NCBI GenBank assembly: GCA_902586885.1
Contig: CACIJG010000011.1
Location: 1-62,708 of the forward strand
Direction of reading: 5' to 3'
Origin: an uncultured Alphaproteobacteria bacterium
GTDB taxonomy: Bacteria > Pseudomonadota > Alphaproteobacteria > Rhodobacterales > Rhodobacteraceae
DNA length: 62,708 nt
Below the pieces are notes generated by a model, which was not told the DNA's origin, made no database searches, and saw only the letters and a list, made by a program, of their open reading frames with translations. Both the position numbers and the translations under genes were made by a program. Positions 27,073-36,738 of the stretch are shown one piece after another; position 1 is the first letter of the stretch; each line of letters begins with the position of its first letter.

Positions 27073-28332
27073 ATGACAGTATTAATTGCAGGCGGAGGAA
27101 TAGGTGGGTTGACCCTCGCCCTGTCCTGTCAACAGCTTAAAATCCCGTTTGTAATTTTTGAAAAAACAAAAACCTTGGAACCTTTAGGGGTTGGAATAAA
27201 CCTTCAGCCAAATGCAGTAAGAGAACTGTCCGATTTAAACCTAAAACAGGATCTTTATAAAATCGGAGTAGAAACTCAGGAGTTTGGGCTTTTTTCAAAA
27301 AAAGGGTTAGCAATCTGGACTGAGCCTAGGGGATTAGCTGCTGGTTATAATGAACCACAATTTTCAGTACACAGAGGCCAATTACAGAAACTTTTATACG
27401 ATAAACTCATTGAAAGAGCAGATTGGTTTTCCATAAAAACTGGTTACTCAGTTAACTCTTTTGAAAACTTTTCAAACGGAGTCAAGTTGACTTGCTTTAA
27501 TAAGAGATCAGAGAAAGAGGAAACCTTCTCTGGAAATATTCTTGTAGGATGTGATGGCATTAATTCACAAGTTCGAAAGCAGATGTACCCAAATGAGCCA
27601 CCACCAATTTGGAATGGTGCTGTTTTATGGAGAGGTATAACCTCTTCTGCACCCTTCCGAACCAAAGCTTCTATGGTCATGATTGGACATGATACGCAAA
27701 GGTTTGTGTCTTACCCAATAAGTGGACCAGATAGAAATGGAAGATCAATAATTAATTGGATTGCAGAGTTGAAGTTTGATCCTTCCAATCCATGGCCCAA
27801 GGGGGATTGGAGTAAAAAGGTAAATAAATCGAAATTTATTAGTCAATTCAAAAATTGGTCCTTTGAATGGATAAATCCCTACCAACTGATTTTTGATGCT
27901 GGTGATGTGTTTGAATACCCTATGGTTGATCGAGAACCTTTAGAAAAGTGGACATTTGATAATACAACAATCTTAGGAGATGCCGCACATCCAACATATC
28001 CAGTTGGATCCAGTGGCGCAAGCCAGGCAATTGTTGATAGTAGAAAGTTAGTATACCATTTGAAAAAACAAGGTTTAAATAAATCTGCTCTAATTTCATA
28101 TGAAAATGAAATGAGGCCCCTAACAAGTAAAATCACTCTTACAAACAGGCAAGCTGGGCCAGACGCCCTGTTACAAGTTGTTGAAGATAGATGTGATGGG
28201 AAATTTATCGAAATAGAAGATGTAATCAGCAAAAAAGAAATGAAGGAGCATGCAGACAAATATAAAACTGTAGCTGGAATAAATATTCAGAGGCTCAACA
28301 ACAGTAAAGGTATTTTAAGTAAATACTTTTAA
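27073..28332 (+). CDS. FAD-dependent aromatic monooxygenase (PhzS/salicylate hydroxylase-like)
   Basis: A 419-residue class A flavoprotein monooxygenase. It has the FAD dinucleotide motif LIAGGGIGGLTLALS at residues 4-18, the central VGCDGINSQVRKQ (DG motif) and the second FAD motif ILGDAAHPTYPVGSSGASQAI. It hydroxylates an aromatic ring with NAD(P)H and oxygen. PhzS-like flavin-dependent oxidoreductases are the closest type I recall. It converges on the nuclease-like gene with a 1-bp gap. Confidence 0.85.
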   Translation: MTVLIAGGGIGGLTLALSCQQLKIPFVIFEKTKTLEPLGVGINLQPNAVRELSDLNLKQDLYKIGVETQEFGLFSKKGLAIWTEPRGLAAGYNEPQFSVHRGQLQKLLYDKLIERADWFSIKTGYSVNSFENFSNGVKLTCFNKRSEKEETFSGNILVGCDGINSQVRKQMYPNEPPPIWNGAVLWRGITSSAPFRTKASMVMIGHDTQRFVSYPISGPDRNGRSIINWIAELKFDPSNPWPKGDWSKKVNKSKFISQFKNWSFEWINPYQLIFDAGDVFEYPMVDREPLEKWTFDNTTILGDAAHPTYPVGSSGASQAIVDSRKLVYHLKKQGLNKSALISYENEMRPLTSKITLTNRQAGPDALLQVVEDRCDGKFIEIEDVISKKEMKEHADKYKTVAGINIQRLNNSKGILSKYF

Positions 28333-28333
28333 T

Positions 28334-29107
28334 TTATTGGAAAGTACTATCTTTAAGAAATTTACCATATTCACAGAAATCATTATGCTTAGGTCTTTCA
28401 GATAGCTGTAGAGTTTGATTTATGTCTTCAAGAACAGGTTGTATCCAAGAATGGTTTACTTCATACTCTATTAAATTGATTTTAAATCTCATTTCAGCAT
28501 TATTTTTATTTAGAAAATTGTATTCTTCAAAACGATCGGCATCACAGTACAAGAAGTAACCTGTGCTATCAACCGGATACCCTTTTTTTTCTAAAACCCA
28601 TACGTATAAATCCATCTGCCTTTTATAAGATGCTTTCCACCAATCATCTAAAGTAATTGGTCCCTTATCTGACTTTTGGGAAGTACTTTTATAGTCAACA
28701 ACATGTAGACGATTTGTATTTATATTAAACCAAACATCGTCAAGACCCCCTCCAACTTTGAGGTTTGTACCGATATCAACATAGTGCAGCCTATCTGGAG
28801 CACCAAAATGCATACTCTGCGTCCACTTCTCAAAATGTTCATGTTCGTAAGGGATAAGAAAATCATAGCCTAAGTGTACTAGATACGGATGTGGTTCCTT
28901 TACTTTTCGATACTTATCAAAATCCCTTTTCAACAGAACATCTGTAGCTTCATTAATGTTAAAACCTGGGATTGAGGGAAATTTTATTCCCTCTACTTGC
29001 TCCATATAGAAGCAAGATTTACACCGCACAAAATTCTCAATTCTGCTTCTACTAAGCTCATATGGTTCAGGATTCTCTATATTAAATATACCACGGTGCC
29101 TGGGCAT
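28334..29107 (-). CDS. RecB/Cas4-type PD-(D/E)XK nuclease-like protein
   Basis: A 257-residue stand-alone protein. It shows GGGLDDVW (Asp123/Asp124), VVDYKS (Asp138, Lys140) and YKRQMDLYVW (Gln164-xxx-Tyr168), the order of motifs II, III and QxxxY of RecB-family nucleases. Two cysteines at 29 and 32 (CKSC) and one at 245 hint at a metal or Fe-S site as in Cas4/AddB, but a clear fourth Cys at the C-terminus is missing. There are no CRISPR or recombination genes nearby. Its partner is the YceI gene 2 bp upstream. Confidence 0.7.
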   Translation of the reverse strand: MPRHRGIFNIENPEPYELSRSRIENFVRCKSCFYMEQVEGIKFPSIPGFNINEATDVLLKRDFDKYRKVKEPHPYLVHLGYDFLIPYEHEHFEKWTQSMHFGAPDRLHYVDIGTNLKVGGGLDDVWFNINTNRLHVVDYKSTSQKSDKGPITLDDWWKASYKRQMDLYVWVLEKKGYPVDSTGYFLYCDADRFEEYNFLNKNNAEMRFKINLIEYEVNHSWIQPVLEDINQTLQLSERPKHNDFCEYGKFLKDSTFQ

Positions 29108-29109
29108 AA

Positions 29110-29667
29110 TTATTCTGAAGCCTCTAAAATAATTTCCGAATTCAAAAAAATAGTTTTATCAACTAACGAACTGTACCCATCAGCTCCATAATTAAACCTG
29201 TCAATTTTTGTTTCCAAGTTGAAGGTCAAATATTTTTCCTTACCTTTATAAATCTCGTTCGGTCTTACTTTCATACTGATACCATTTGAGATACCTCTGA
29301 GATTTAATGTTCCATTAATAATAAAACCATTATCAACTTCCTTAACCGAATTACTAGTGAATTTCATAATAGGATATTTTTCAGCATACAAGACCGATTT
29401 ACCAAGCATGGCGGAGGTCGCAAGAGGAAAACCCGCATCACTTTTTTTTAGATCTATTTCTACAAAAAATTTTGATTTCTCTTTTTCAACAAAATCAAGC
29501 TCGAATTGAGATCTTTTTATTACAAAACTGCCAGAAAATTTTATACCAACAGCAGTATATACAAAAGTTATAGTCTCTTCCTCTACACCTTTATAACTAA
29601 TTCCTGCATTTAGATTTGAAACAATGAAAAAACTACATGACCCTAAAACAAATAGAAAATATTTCAT
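29110..29667 (-). CDS. YceI-family periplasmic lipid-binding-like protein
   Basis: About 185 residues beginning with a signal peptide (MKYFLFVLGSCSFFIVSNLNA) followed by a lipocalin-like beta-barrel domain of the YceI family; the late segment FNLETKIDRFNYGAD is typical. YceI proteins bind isoprenoid or other lipids in the periplasm. I start it at the ATG at 29667, which gives a clean signal peptide; an ATG at 29685 would add six residues. It is 2 bp upstream of the nuclease-like gene. Confidence 0.8.
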   Translation of the reverse strand: MKYFLFVLGSCSFFIVSNLNAGISYKGVEEETITFVYTAVGIKFSGSFVIKRSQFELDFVEKEKSKFFVEIDLKKSDAGFPLATSAMLGKSVLYAEKYPIMKFTSNSVKEVDNGFIINGTLNLRGISNGISMKVRPNEIYKGKEKYLTFNLETKIDRFNYGADGYSSLVDKTIFLNSEIILEASE

Positions 29668-29729
29668 TATCCAAAAGTTGGCCATGGTTATTACTTTTTT
29701 TGTATCACAATTTATTCTACAATTAAATT

Positions 29730-30818
29730 ATGCATAGTCTATTTAATGAACTTACATTTTCTAATGGTGTCAAGGCCAAAAATAAATTTCTACTTGCCCC
29801 CTTAACTAATATGCAAAGCCCTGATAGCGGTAAACTTTCTGAAGATGAGTTCAATTGGCTAGTGAAAAGAGCTGAAGGTGAATTTGGGTTAATCATGACT
29901 TGTGCGATGCCAGTTCTAAATTCAGGAATAGGTTGGGATGGTCAACTCTGTATTTACGATTCGGATCAGGAGAATGGACACAAAAGATTGAATAAAAGAC
30001 TGCACGAGTTAGGATCCTTGTCTATCGCCCAAATATTTCATGCAGGAATGAGAGCAGATAGCAGACATGTGTCTGAAAAGGTCGGTCCGAGTTACCATCA
30101 GGAAACAGCAACTAAGGAAATGAGTTTTTTGGAGGTTCAAGAATTAAAAACTGCTTTTGTTGATTGTGCTGTTAGAGCAGAAAAATGTGGTTATCACGGT
30201 GTAGAAATTCATGCAGCTCATGGATATTTAATTGGTCAATTCTTATCTAAAGATACCAATAAAAGGTTGGATAAATATGGAGGATCTTTAGAAAACAGGT
30301 CAAGAGTATTATTTGAAATACTTGAAGAAATAAAACAAGAAACTAATGAAAATTTTCTAATAGGCGTAAGACTATCACCAGAAAGATTTGGATTGGACAT
30401 TAGTGAGATGATAATCTTGTATAAAAACCTTTGTCAGAAAACTGATATTCATTTTATTGATCTTTCGTTATGGGACTCGTTCAAGCTCTTAGATAGTGCA
30501 GCATACAAGGGAAAGAGCTTGTTAAAGATTTTTTCAGAAATAAAGAGAAAAGGGAAAAAGCTGACAGTTGCAGGAAGAATATTCTCATATGAAGATATAG
30601 AGATTTTAGAAAAAAATAAGGTAGACTTTTTCTGCCTGGGCCGAGCTGCGATACTGGATCATCAGTTCCCAAAGAGACTTAAGGAAATGGGATATAATTT
30701 TGATGCATACAGTGCACCTGTTTCTAGAAACCATCTTTCGTCAGAAGGTTTATCAGAAAAATTTATAGATTATATGAGTACATGGAAAAACTTCGTCGAG
30801 AAAAATAATGATCTATGA
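29730..30818 (+). CDS. Old Yellow Enzyme family NADH:flavin oxidoreductase
   Basis: A 362-residue TIM-barrel flavoenzyme. It has the N-terminal KNKFLLAPLTNMQSPDSG, the catalytic EIHAAHGYLIGQFLS with the paired His, then NKRLDKYGGSLENRSR, and the FMN-phosphate site AGRIF...LGRAAILD. It reduces activated C=C bonds in enones or dienoyl-CoA-like substrates. Its last 11 bp overlap the P450 gene, showing tight coupling. Likely part of a degradation pathway with the P450 and thiolase. Confidence 0.85.
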   Translation: MHSLFNELTFSNGVKAKNKFLLAPLTNMQSPDSGKLSEDEFNWLVKRAEGEFGLIMTCAMPVLNSGIGWDGQLCIYDSDQENGHKRLNKRLHELGSLSIAQIFHAGMRADSRHVSEKVGPSYHQETATKEMSFLEVQELKTAFVDCAVRAEKCGYHGVEIHAAHGYLIGQFLSKDTNKRLDKYGGSLENRSRVLFEILEEIKQETNENFLIGVRLSPERFGLDISEMIILYKNLCQKTDIHFIDLSLWDSFKLLDSAAYKGKSLLKIFSEIKRKGKKLTVAGRIFSYEDIEILEKNKVDFFCLGRAAILDHQFPKRLKEMGYNFDAYSAPVSRNHLSSEGLSEKFIDYMSTWKNFVEKNNDL

Positions 30819-32013
30819 TCCGTCTGACCCTAAAATACTAGCTAACCCGTATCCATATTTCTCGTATTTGCGCAGAACAGATCCAGTCCACTGGAATAGC
30901 TCGCTAAAGTCTTGGATGATTACAAGATATGATGACGTTAGAAAGATCCTTTCTGAAGACTTTATTACCGTAGATAGGCTAAATAGATTCTACAGTAAGT
31001 TACCGGGGAAAGAGGCAAAACTTTTGGAAGAAATAATAAAATACCTAAACTTGTGGGCTGCTTTTCGAAATCCTCCAGATCACACAAGAATGAGAAAAAT
31101 AATGATGGTTGCATTTACTAGAAAATCAATAAATCAAATGGAACCGGTTATAAGAAAAATAACAGAATTTTCTCTTGATAAGCTTGATAAACGGAATGAA
31201 ATGGATCTTGTAGAAAATTTTTCTTCTCCAATTCCAGCATTAACAATAATGCATCTGTTAGGCGTGCCCACAGAGATGTTAGGAAATTTTAAATCTTGGT
31301 CAGATGATATGTCAAAGTTTATTGGTGGCTCCAGAAATGACAAAAATAAGTATGAGAAAGCTGCTTATGGATGCAAACAAATGGTTTCCTTTTTTAAAAA
31401 AATAATAGCAGAACGCAGAGCAAATCCAGCGGACGGATTCTTGATGGATCTCATTAATGCTACAGTGGAAAATGAAAAGTTTTCGGATGATGAGTTGATT
31501 GCAACTTGTATGCTTATTCTGTTTGCAGGTCATGAGACAACAACAAACCTAATCTCAAACGGAATACTAACCTTGATAAAAAATCCTGAAGAGTTAGAGA
31601 AATTAGTTTCGGATCCAAGCTTGATCGACTCAACAATAGAGGAAATAATGAGATTTGATGGACCAACCAATTCATTAGTTAGAAATGTAGCTAGAGATCA
31701 TAGGTTTCATGACAAAAATATGAGGGAGGGAGATCGTGTGTTTGCGATGGTGTCATCAGCGAACAGAGATGAAACTGTTTTTGAACACCCAAATTCTTTT
31801 ATGATAAATAGAAGCCCTAACAGACATTTAACTTTTGGCTTTGGGCCTCATTTATGCATCGGCGCTACATTAGCCAGGGAAGAAGGTCGGATAGCTCTTT
31901 CAAGCTTATTTAAAAGATTTCCAAAAATCTCCCTTAAAAATAATTCTTCTTTTGATTGGGTAGATGCTATGGTTCCTAGAGGCTTAAAAAGATTAATTGT
32001 TCAATTAAAATGA
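30808..32013 (+). CDS. Cytochrome P450
   Basis: A 401-residue soluble P450. The I-helix oxygen-binding motif is AGHETTTN, the K-helix ExxR is EEIMR, and the heme-thiolate Cys350 is in FGFGPHLCIGATLAREE. The NRDETVFEHP stretch is also typical. Bacterial CYPs of this size use a ferredoxin or flavodoxin partner, which is not seen nearby. It overlaps the OYE gene by 11 bp and the thiolase starts 20 bp later. Confidence 0.92.
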   Translation: MIYDPSDPKILANPYPYFSYLRRTDPVHWNSSLKSWMITRYDDVRKILSEDFITVDRLNRFYSKLPGKEAKLLEEIIKYLNLWAAFRNPPDHTRMRKIMMVAFTRKSINQMEPVIRKITEFSLDKLDKRNEMDLVENFSSPIPALTIMHLLGVPTEMLGNFKSWSDDMSKFIGGSRNDKNKYEKAAYGCKQMVSFFKKIIAERRANPADGFLMDLINATVENEKFSDDELIATCMLILFAGHETTTNLISNGILTLIKNPEELEKLVSDPSLIDSTIEEIMRFDGPTNSLVRNVARDHRFHDKNMREGDRVFAMVSSANRDETVFEHPNSFMINRSPNRHLTFGFGPHLCIGATLAREEGRIALSSLFKRFPKISLKNNSSFDWVDAMVPRGLKRLIVQLK

Positions 32014-32033
32014 AATATATCCGGAGATAAAAA

Positions 32034-33287
32034 TTGGAAGCATACATAGTTGCCACAGCATGCACAAAATTTGACAGAAAACCAAACCAATCATTTAAGA
32101 ATTTAACTGAAGAAGTCTATCTGGATCTATTAAAAAACGCTGGACTTGAGAACGGTAATTTAATTGGCCAAGCCTGGTTTGGAAACTGTGGAATGGGCAC
32201 GTTTGGACAAAGAAATATCAGAGGTCAAGTTTGCTTTACACCACTTGTTAATAAAAAATTATTTCCTGAAAGAGTTGGGATAATAAATGTGGAAGGAGGA
32301 TGTGCTACCGGTTCTATGGCTTTCCATGGTGCTTGGAAGGATGTTGTATCTGGCACAGAGGATGTTGCTTTGGCAATTGGCGTGGAAAAAATATTTCAGC
32401 CTGATAGACCTGATATGATTCAGGAAATATATGATGGAGGAATAGATCAATTTGATAAAGATGAATGGATAACTTTCTATAAAGATGTCGGTCAAAAACT
32501 GGGGAAGCCCTTCAAGCCGGAGAAAAAAAAGGGAACTATATTCATGGACACTTATGGTCTTCAAGCACTTTGGCATATGAAAAAATTTGGCACAACACAA
32601 AAGCAAATTGCTATAGCTGCTTCAAAAAATCACTTTCATGGCTCCTTAAATGAAAAAGCACAATATCAGTTTGAAGTTTCGGTTGAGGATGTGCTTAAAG
32701 ATAGAGAGATTTCGTATCCGTTGACAAGGTCAATGTGCGCCCCAATTGGCGACGGTGCGGCGGCAGCTATCATTTGTTCAAAAAAAGGATTGAAACTTTT
32801 CACTAAGGCAGTTCAAGAGAAAGCAATAAAGATAAAAAGCAGCGTATTATCTGGAGGGAAATACCGAGCCCTAGATGAACCGGGACTTTCTAGGATAGCC
32901 GCCCAAAAAGCATACAAACAGGCTGATATTAATCAGAAAGATATAGATATCTTAGAAATTCATGATGCAACATCCTTCTGTGAAATTTATCAACTAGAAA
33001 TGTTGGGTTTTTGTGATGAAGGGAAAGGCGGGCGATTTGTTGAAGAGGGATCTACCTCACTTGGAGGCAAATTGCCAGTTAATTTATCCGGAGGACTGGT
33101 TTCAAAAGGACACCCTGTTGGGGCAACTGGACTGTCAATGATTCATGAGCTTTCTGTCCAGTTAAAAGGAGAGGCAAAAAAAAGACAGAGTAAAAAGTAT
33201 AAATATGCACTTGCAGAAAATGGTGGTGGCGTCATAGGTTTTGAGGAGGCTGCATGCTCTGTAATAATACTCGAATCTCCTTTCTAA
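32034..33287 (+). CDS. Thiolase, SCP-x/acetyl-CoA acetyltransferase type
   Basis: A 417-residue thiolase starting at a TTG with GGAG about 10 bp upstream. The nucleophile is Cys90 in VEGGCATGS, the HDATS motif matches the catalytic His of the SCP-x branch, and GHPVGATG holds the second His. It shortens beta-ketoacyl-CoA by two or three carbons. SCP-x thiolases often work on branched side chains of sterols or isoprenoids. Its stop overlaps the convergent acyl-CoA ligase by 4 bp. Confidence 0.87.
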   Translation: MEAYIVATACTKFDRKPNQSFKNLTEEVYLDLLKNAGLENGNLIGQAWFGNCGMGTFGQRNIRGQVCFTPLVNKKLFPERVGIINVEGGCATGSMAFHGAWKDVVSGTEDVALAIGVEKIFQPDRPDMIQEIYDGGIDQFDKDEWITFYKDVGQKLGKPFKPEKKKGTIFMDTYGLQALWHMKKFGTTQKQIAIAASKNHFHGSLNEKAQYQFEVSVEDVLKDREISYPLTRSMCAPIGDGAAAAIICSKKGLKLFTKAVQEKAIKIKSSVLSGGKYRALDEPGLSRIAAQKAYKQADINQKDIDILEIHDATSFCEIYQLEMLGFCDEGKGGRFVEEGSTSLGGKLPVNLSGGLVSKGHPVGATGLSMIHELSVQLKGEAKKRQSKKYKYALAENGGGVIGFEEAACSVIILESPF

Positions 33288-34831
33288 TTCCAATAAGGCT
33301 CTCTTAAAAACCGTTTCAACACTTTACCAAGCGCATTTCTAGGAAACTCTTGTCGTATTTCCACTTGACTTAATCTCTGATGCTTTGCCAACTTTTTATT
33401 AGCCCAATCCTTTAATTCTTCAGTATCAATATTTTTTTCACTCTTCGGGATCACTAAAGCAAGACATGTTTCCCCCCATTTTTCATCAGGGATTCCTATA
33501 ACAGTAACATCTAAAATATCTGGATGCTTACCCACGATCTCTTCAATATCAACAGGGAAAACATTAAGCCCTCCCGAAATAATCATATCTTTTTTTCTAT
33601 CAAGTATTGTGAGAAATCCTTCCTCATCAAGCTTGCCAATATCTCCCGATTTTATGAAAGATTTACCTCTTTTATCTTTCCAAATTAGTTGTTCTGTAAG
33701 TTTTTTTTCATTAAAATACTCCTTCATCATTCCAGCACCATAACCAGCAATCTCTCCAGCCTGACCAACATCACATTCCTCTTCACCTTCATTAAGGATT
33801 TTTATTTCAAACCCCAAAACAGGTGTTCCAACTGTTCCAAATTTAGTTCTTTGATATTCCGGCTTTAACATTGTAGCAAAACCCTCTGAAAAGCCATAAA
33901 GTTCATAAAGCTTGTCAGTCAAAAACTCTAATATTTTCAGTTTCATATCAAGTCTTAAAGGAGACCCTGCTGACAATATAGCTTTTATTGAAGAAAAATT
34001 TCGTTCCTTTATATTAATAATTTCCAGAAGTGCTCCAAATTGAGGCGGAACCAAAAATGTGTGTGTTATGCTTTCTCTTTCAACAATATTAACAAACGCT
34101 TCGGGATCAAAATTTTTCATTATAAAAAGCGTGCCACCCACAAAAATTGTGGGTAGCATCATCAGCCAGGTTCCATTGGAATATAAAGCCGTAGTTGTTA
34201 GTGCTCTCGAAAAACTATTAAAAGACATCTCTAAAGCATTTGAAGTAGCCCAATGGCTTCTTGCCCTATGTGTTTGGACAATTCCCTTAGGCAAGCCCGT
34301 AGTACCAGATGAATAAATTATATTGAAATTATCATGCGCATCACAATCATATTTGTACAAAAACTCCGACTTTTCATTTGCAATTTCTTTATTAATATTA
34401 CCCCAACTGAATTCCTCATGATCTAGAAGGAAAAAATTATCCGCACTCACATATTGATAATGATTTTTGTCGCGCGAAATTAAGTGCATAAAGTCCTTAT
34501 CTACTATCAAGCACTTAGATTCGCTATTATTGGTAAGACTAATTATTTGTTCTTTTGTAAGAAGACCGGAAAGAGGCACCACGCATGCTCCTGCCTTTAC
34601 TATACCGAATATGAGCTCTAAAATCTCAATTTTATTGCCTACTAGCAAGCATATATTGTCACCTTTACCAAACCCTCTCCTTTTCAAAAAGTTAGCCACC
34701 CTATTTATGTTTGCGCTAAAGTCTCCCCAGCTTCTGGTTTCTTTCTCACAAATCAAAGCATTTTTATTCTTCTGGTAAATACCATGGCTTTCTATAACAT
34801 TAAGGACGTCAAAGTGAGTATCATCAATCAT
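33284..34831 (-). CDS. Acyl-CoA synthetase (class I adenylate-forming enzyme)
   Basis: A 515-residue ATP-dependent acyl- or aryl-CoA ligase. It has the P-loop-like IIYSSGTTGLPKG, the A5 YELYGFSE motif, the A7 SGDIGKLDEEGFLTILDRKKDMII hinge and the catalytic C-terminal Lys in NALGKVLKR. It activates a carboxylic acid to its CoA thioester. Facing the OYE-P450-thiolase run, it could provide the entry step of that pathway (inference). Confidence 0.88.
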   Translation of the reverse strand: MIDDTHFDVLNVIESHGIYQKNKNALICEKETRSWGDFSANINRVANFLKRRGFGKGDNICLLVGNKIEILELIFGIVKAGACVVPLSGLLTKEQIISLTNNSESKCLIVDKDFMHLISRDKNHYQYVSADNFFLLDHEEFSWGNINKEIANEKSEFLYKYDCDAHDNFNIIYSSGTTGLPKGIVQTHRARSHWATSNALEMSFNSFSRALTTTALYSNGTWLMMLPTIFVGGTLFIMKNFDPEAFVNIVERESITHTFLVPPQFGALLEIINIKERNFSSIKAILSAGSPLRLDMKLKILEFLTDKLYELYGFSEGFATMLKPEYQRTKFGTVGTPVLGFEIKILNEGEEECDVGQAGEIAGYGAGMMKEYFNEKKLTEQLIWKDKRGKSFIKSGDIGKLDEEGFLTILDRKKDMIISGGLNVFPVDIEEIVGKHPDILDVTVIGIPDEKWGETCLALVIPKSEKNIDTEELKDWANKKLAKHQRLSQVEIRQEFPRNALGKVLKRFLREPYWN

Positions 34832-34922
34832 AAATGCTCTCCAAATTCTTAATTTAACAAAGATAAATATTTAATATAATATGTTTATGATAATCACCAT
34901 TTTAGAATTAAAGTAATAAATT

Positions 34923-36089
34923 ATGAAAAAAATCAGTATTTTTTTGCCGATCCTTTATTTACTGTCGGCAAGTATATCTTTAGGCTTTGTCACAGCGGCA
35001 AAAACTGCCTTAGTTATAGAAAATACTACTGGTGATGTTCTGTTATCAAAACAAATTCATAAGCCAATTCCACCGGCTTCTATGTCAAAACTGATGACCT
35101 TATGGATGACTTTCGAAGCCTTGGATCAAGGCTTAATTTCTTTGCAAGACAAATTGTTGGTCTCAAAGAAAGCTTGGGAAAAAGGCGGCTCAAAAATGTT
35201 CTTAAGGCAAGGCGAAAAGGTTAGTATTGAGAACTTATTAAGGGGAGTGATCATTCAATCAGGCAATGACGCTTGTATTGTACTGGCCGAGGGATTGGCA
35301 GGAACTGAAGAAAATTTCGCAGAATTAATGAATATCAGAGCAAGAGAAATAGGCTTATTGCATTCGTCATTTTCTAATTCAACAGGCTGGCCACATCCCA
35401 ATCATAAAATGAGTTCTAACGATATCATGATTCTTGCAAATAAAATAAGAACTAATTTTCCTCAATACTATAAAATATTTAAGGAAATAGATTTCACATG
35501 GGACGGTATAACTCAAAAAAATAGAAATCCTATGTTGTACATGAACATAGGAGCAGACGGACTTAAGACTGGCTATACAGAAGAAGCGGGCTACGGTCTA
35601 ATTGCATCAGCAAAACAGAAGAGTAGAAGAATATCTTTTATAATTACTGGGCTGGACTCAACCAGGCAAAGAGCTAGAGAATCAAAAGCGATAACTACGT
35701 GGGCCTTCAACAATTTCAAAATAATTAATTTATTTAAAAAAAATGAACCTATTGCAACCGTTCCAATTTGGCTTGGAGTTAAAGACCAATTAGAGATTGC
35801 TAGCCCTTTGGACACTTCATTCCTTAGCTTAAATAATGCTGAAACTTTAATCAGCGCTAAACTAATTTTAGACGGTGATATAGTTGCGCCGGTAAAAAAA
35901 GGTGACCCTCTAAATGGAAGGCTAGTAATAAAAACAAAATCTCTTTTGTCTGAAAATGGCAAGAAAAGAGAGCTCTCTTTTCCATTAATTGCCAACGAAA
36001 CAGTAGATAAAGGAGGTGTATTGGTGAGGATAAAAACCAATTTTAGATTATTAAAAAAACAGATCATAGATTTGTTCCGAATTAATTAA
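34923..36089 (+). CDS. dacC: D-alanyl-D-alanine carboxypeptidase (PBP5/6 type)
   Basis: A 388-residue penicillin-binding protein with an N-terminal signal peptide. The active site is SMSK at 53-56 (SxxK), QSGND (SxN) and LKTGYT (KTG). The C-terminal beta domain ends in an amphipathic helix (LLKKQIIDLFRIN) used as a membrane anchor. It trims the terminal D-Ala from peptidoglycan pentapeptides. The stop overlaps the tmk start by 1 bp. A TATAAT at 34875-34880 may be its -10 box. The symbol could equally be dacA. Confidence 0.88.
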   Translation: MKKISIFLPILYLLSASISLGFVTAAKTALVIENTTGDVLLSKQIHKPIPPASMSKLMTLWMTFEALDQGLISLQDKLLVSKKAWEKGGSKMFLRQGEKVSIENLLRGVIIQSGNDACIVLAEGLAGTEENFAELMNIRAREIGLLHSSFSNSTGWPHPNHKMSSNDIMILANKIRTNFPQYYKIFKEIDFTWDGITQKNRNPMLYMNIGADGLKTGYTEEAGYGLIASAKQKSRRISFIITGLDSTRQRARESKAITTWAFNNFKIINLFKKNEPIATVPIWLGVKDQLEIASPLDTSFLSLNNAETLISAKLILDGDIVAPVKKGDPLNGRLVIKTKSLLSENGKKRELSFPLIANETVDKGGVLVRIKTNFRLLKKQIIDLFRIN

Positions 36090-36718
36090 TGAAGAATTTA
36101 TTTATAACTTTTGAGGGAATAGACGGGTGTGGGAAATCTTCTCAGGCAAAAATATTACATGACAAATTAAGCGAAATCGACTCAACTGCCCTATTAACTG
36201 AAGAGCCAGGTGGAACACAGGGAGCCAATGAGATTAGAAAACTACTCTTGAGGGAAAATAATTTTTCTTGGTCAGTTGAAACAGAAGTTTTATTGTTTAT
36301 GGCTGCCAGAAATGACCATGTAGAAAAAAAAATTAAGCCAGCACTTGAAAAAGGTTATACGGTGATTTGTGATAGATTTATAGATAGTACTCTTGTCTAT
36401 CAGGGCATGAGGAGTGAATTAGCTAAAAAGTTATGTTTAAGCTTATATAAACTTATTGGACAGCAGCCCAGTCTTACTTTTTTAATTGACATGAACCCTC
36501 AAAAGGCTCTTGATAGGGCATTATCAAGAAAAAATAAGGAAGACAGGTTCGAAAACTATGGGGTCCCTTTCCAAATCAAGGTAAGAGATACATTTTTGAG
36601 ATTGGCTGAGGAAAACCCTAAGAGAATTATTGTTATCGAAGGAGACAGTGATAAACAACAAATAGCAAATGATATCTTTAGTCACGTTCAGAAATATAAT
36701 AACAAGATATCCAACTGA
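36089..36718 (+). CDS. tmk: Thymidylate kinase
   Basis: A 209-residue kinase that converts dTMP to dTDP. The P-loop is FEGIDGCGKSSQ at residues 8-19, DRFIDSTLVYQG is the substrate loop, and the lid has RKNKEDRFEN. It sits in the conserved alphaproteobacterial order dacC-tmk-holB and overlaps dacC by one base. Confidence 0.93.
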   Translation: MKNLFITFEGIDGCGKSSQAKILHDKLSEIDSTALLTEEPGGTQGANEIRKLLLRENNFSWSVETEVLLFMAARNDHVEKKIKPALEKGYTVICDRFIDSTLVYQGMRSELAKKLCLSLYKLIGQQPSLTFLIDMNPQKALDRALSRKNKEDRFENYGVPFQIKVRDTFLRLAEENPKRIIVIEGDSDKQQIANDIFSHVQKYNNKISN

Positions 36719-36738
36719 AAAAGTTTTAGAGTTCATTG

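Noticed and set aside
28334-29107. CRISPR-associated Cas4
   Set aside because: The nuclease core is similar, but no cas genes or repeats are present and the cysteine pattern is incomplete.
35591-36067. 158-codon antisense frame inside dacC
   Set aside because: The DacC protein with SxxK, SxN and KTG motifs occupies this stretch on the plus strand, and the antisense frame has no ribosome site or family features.
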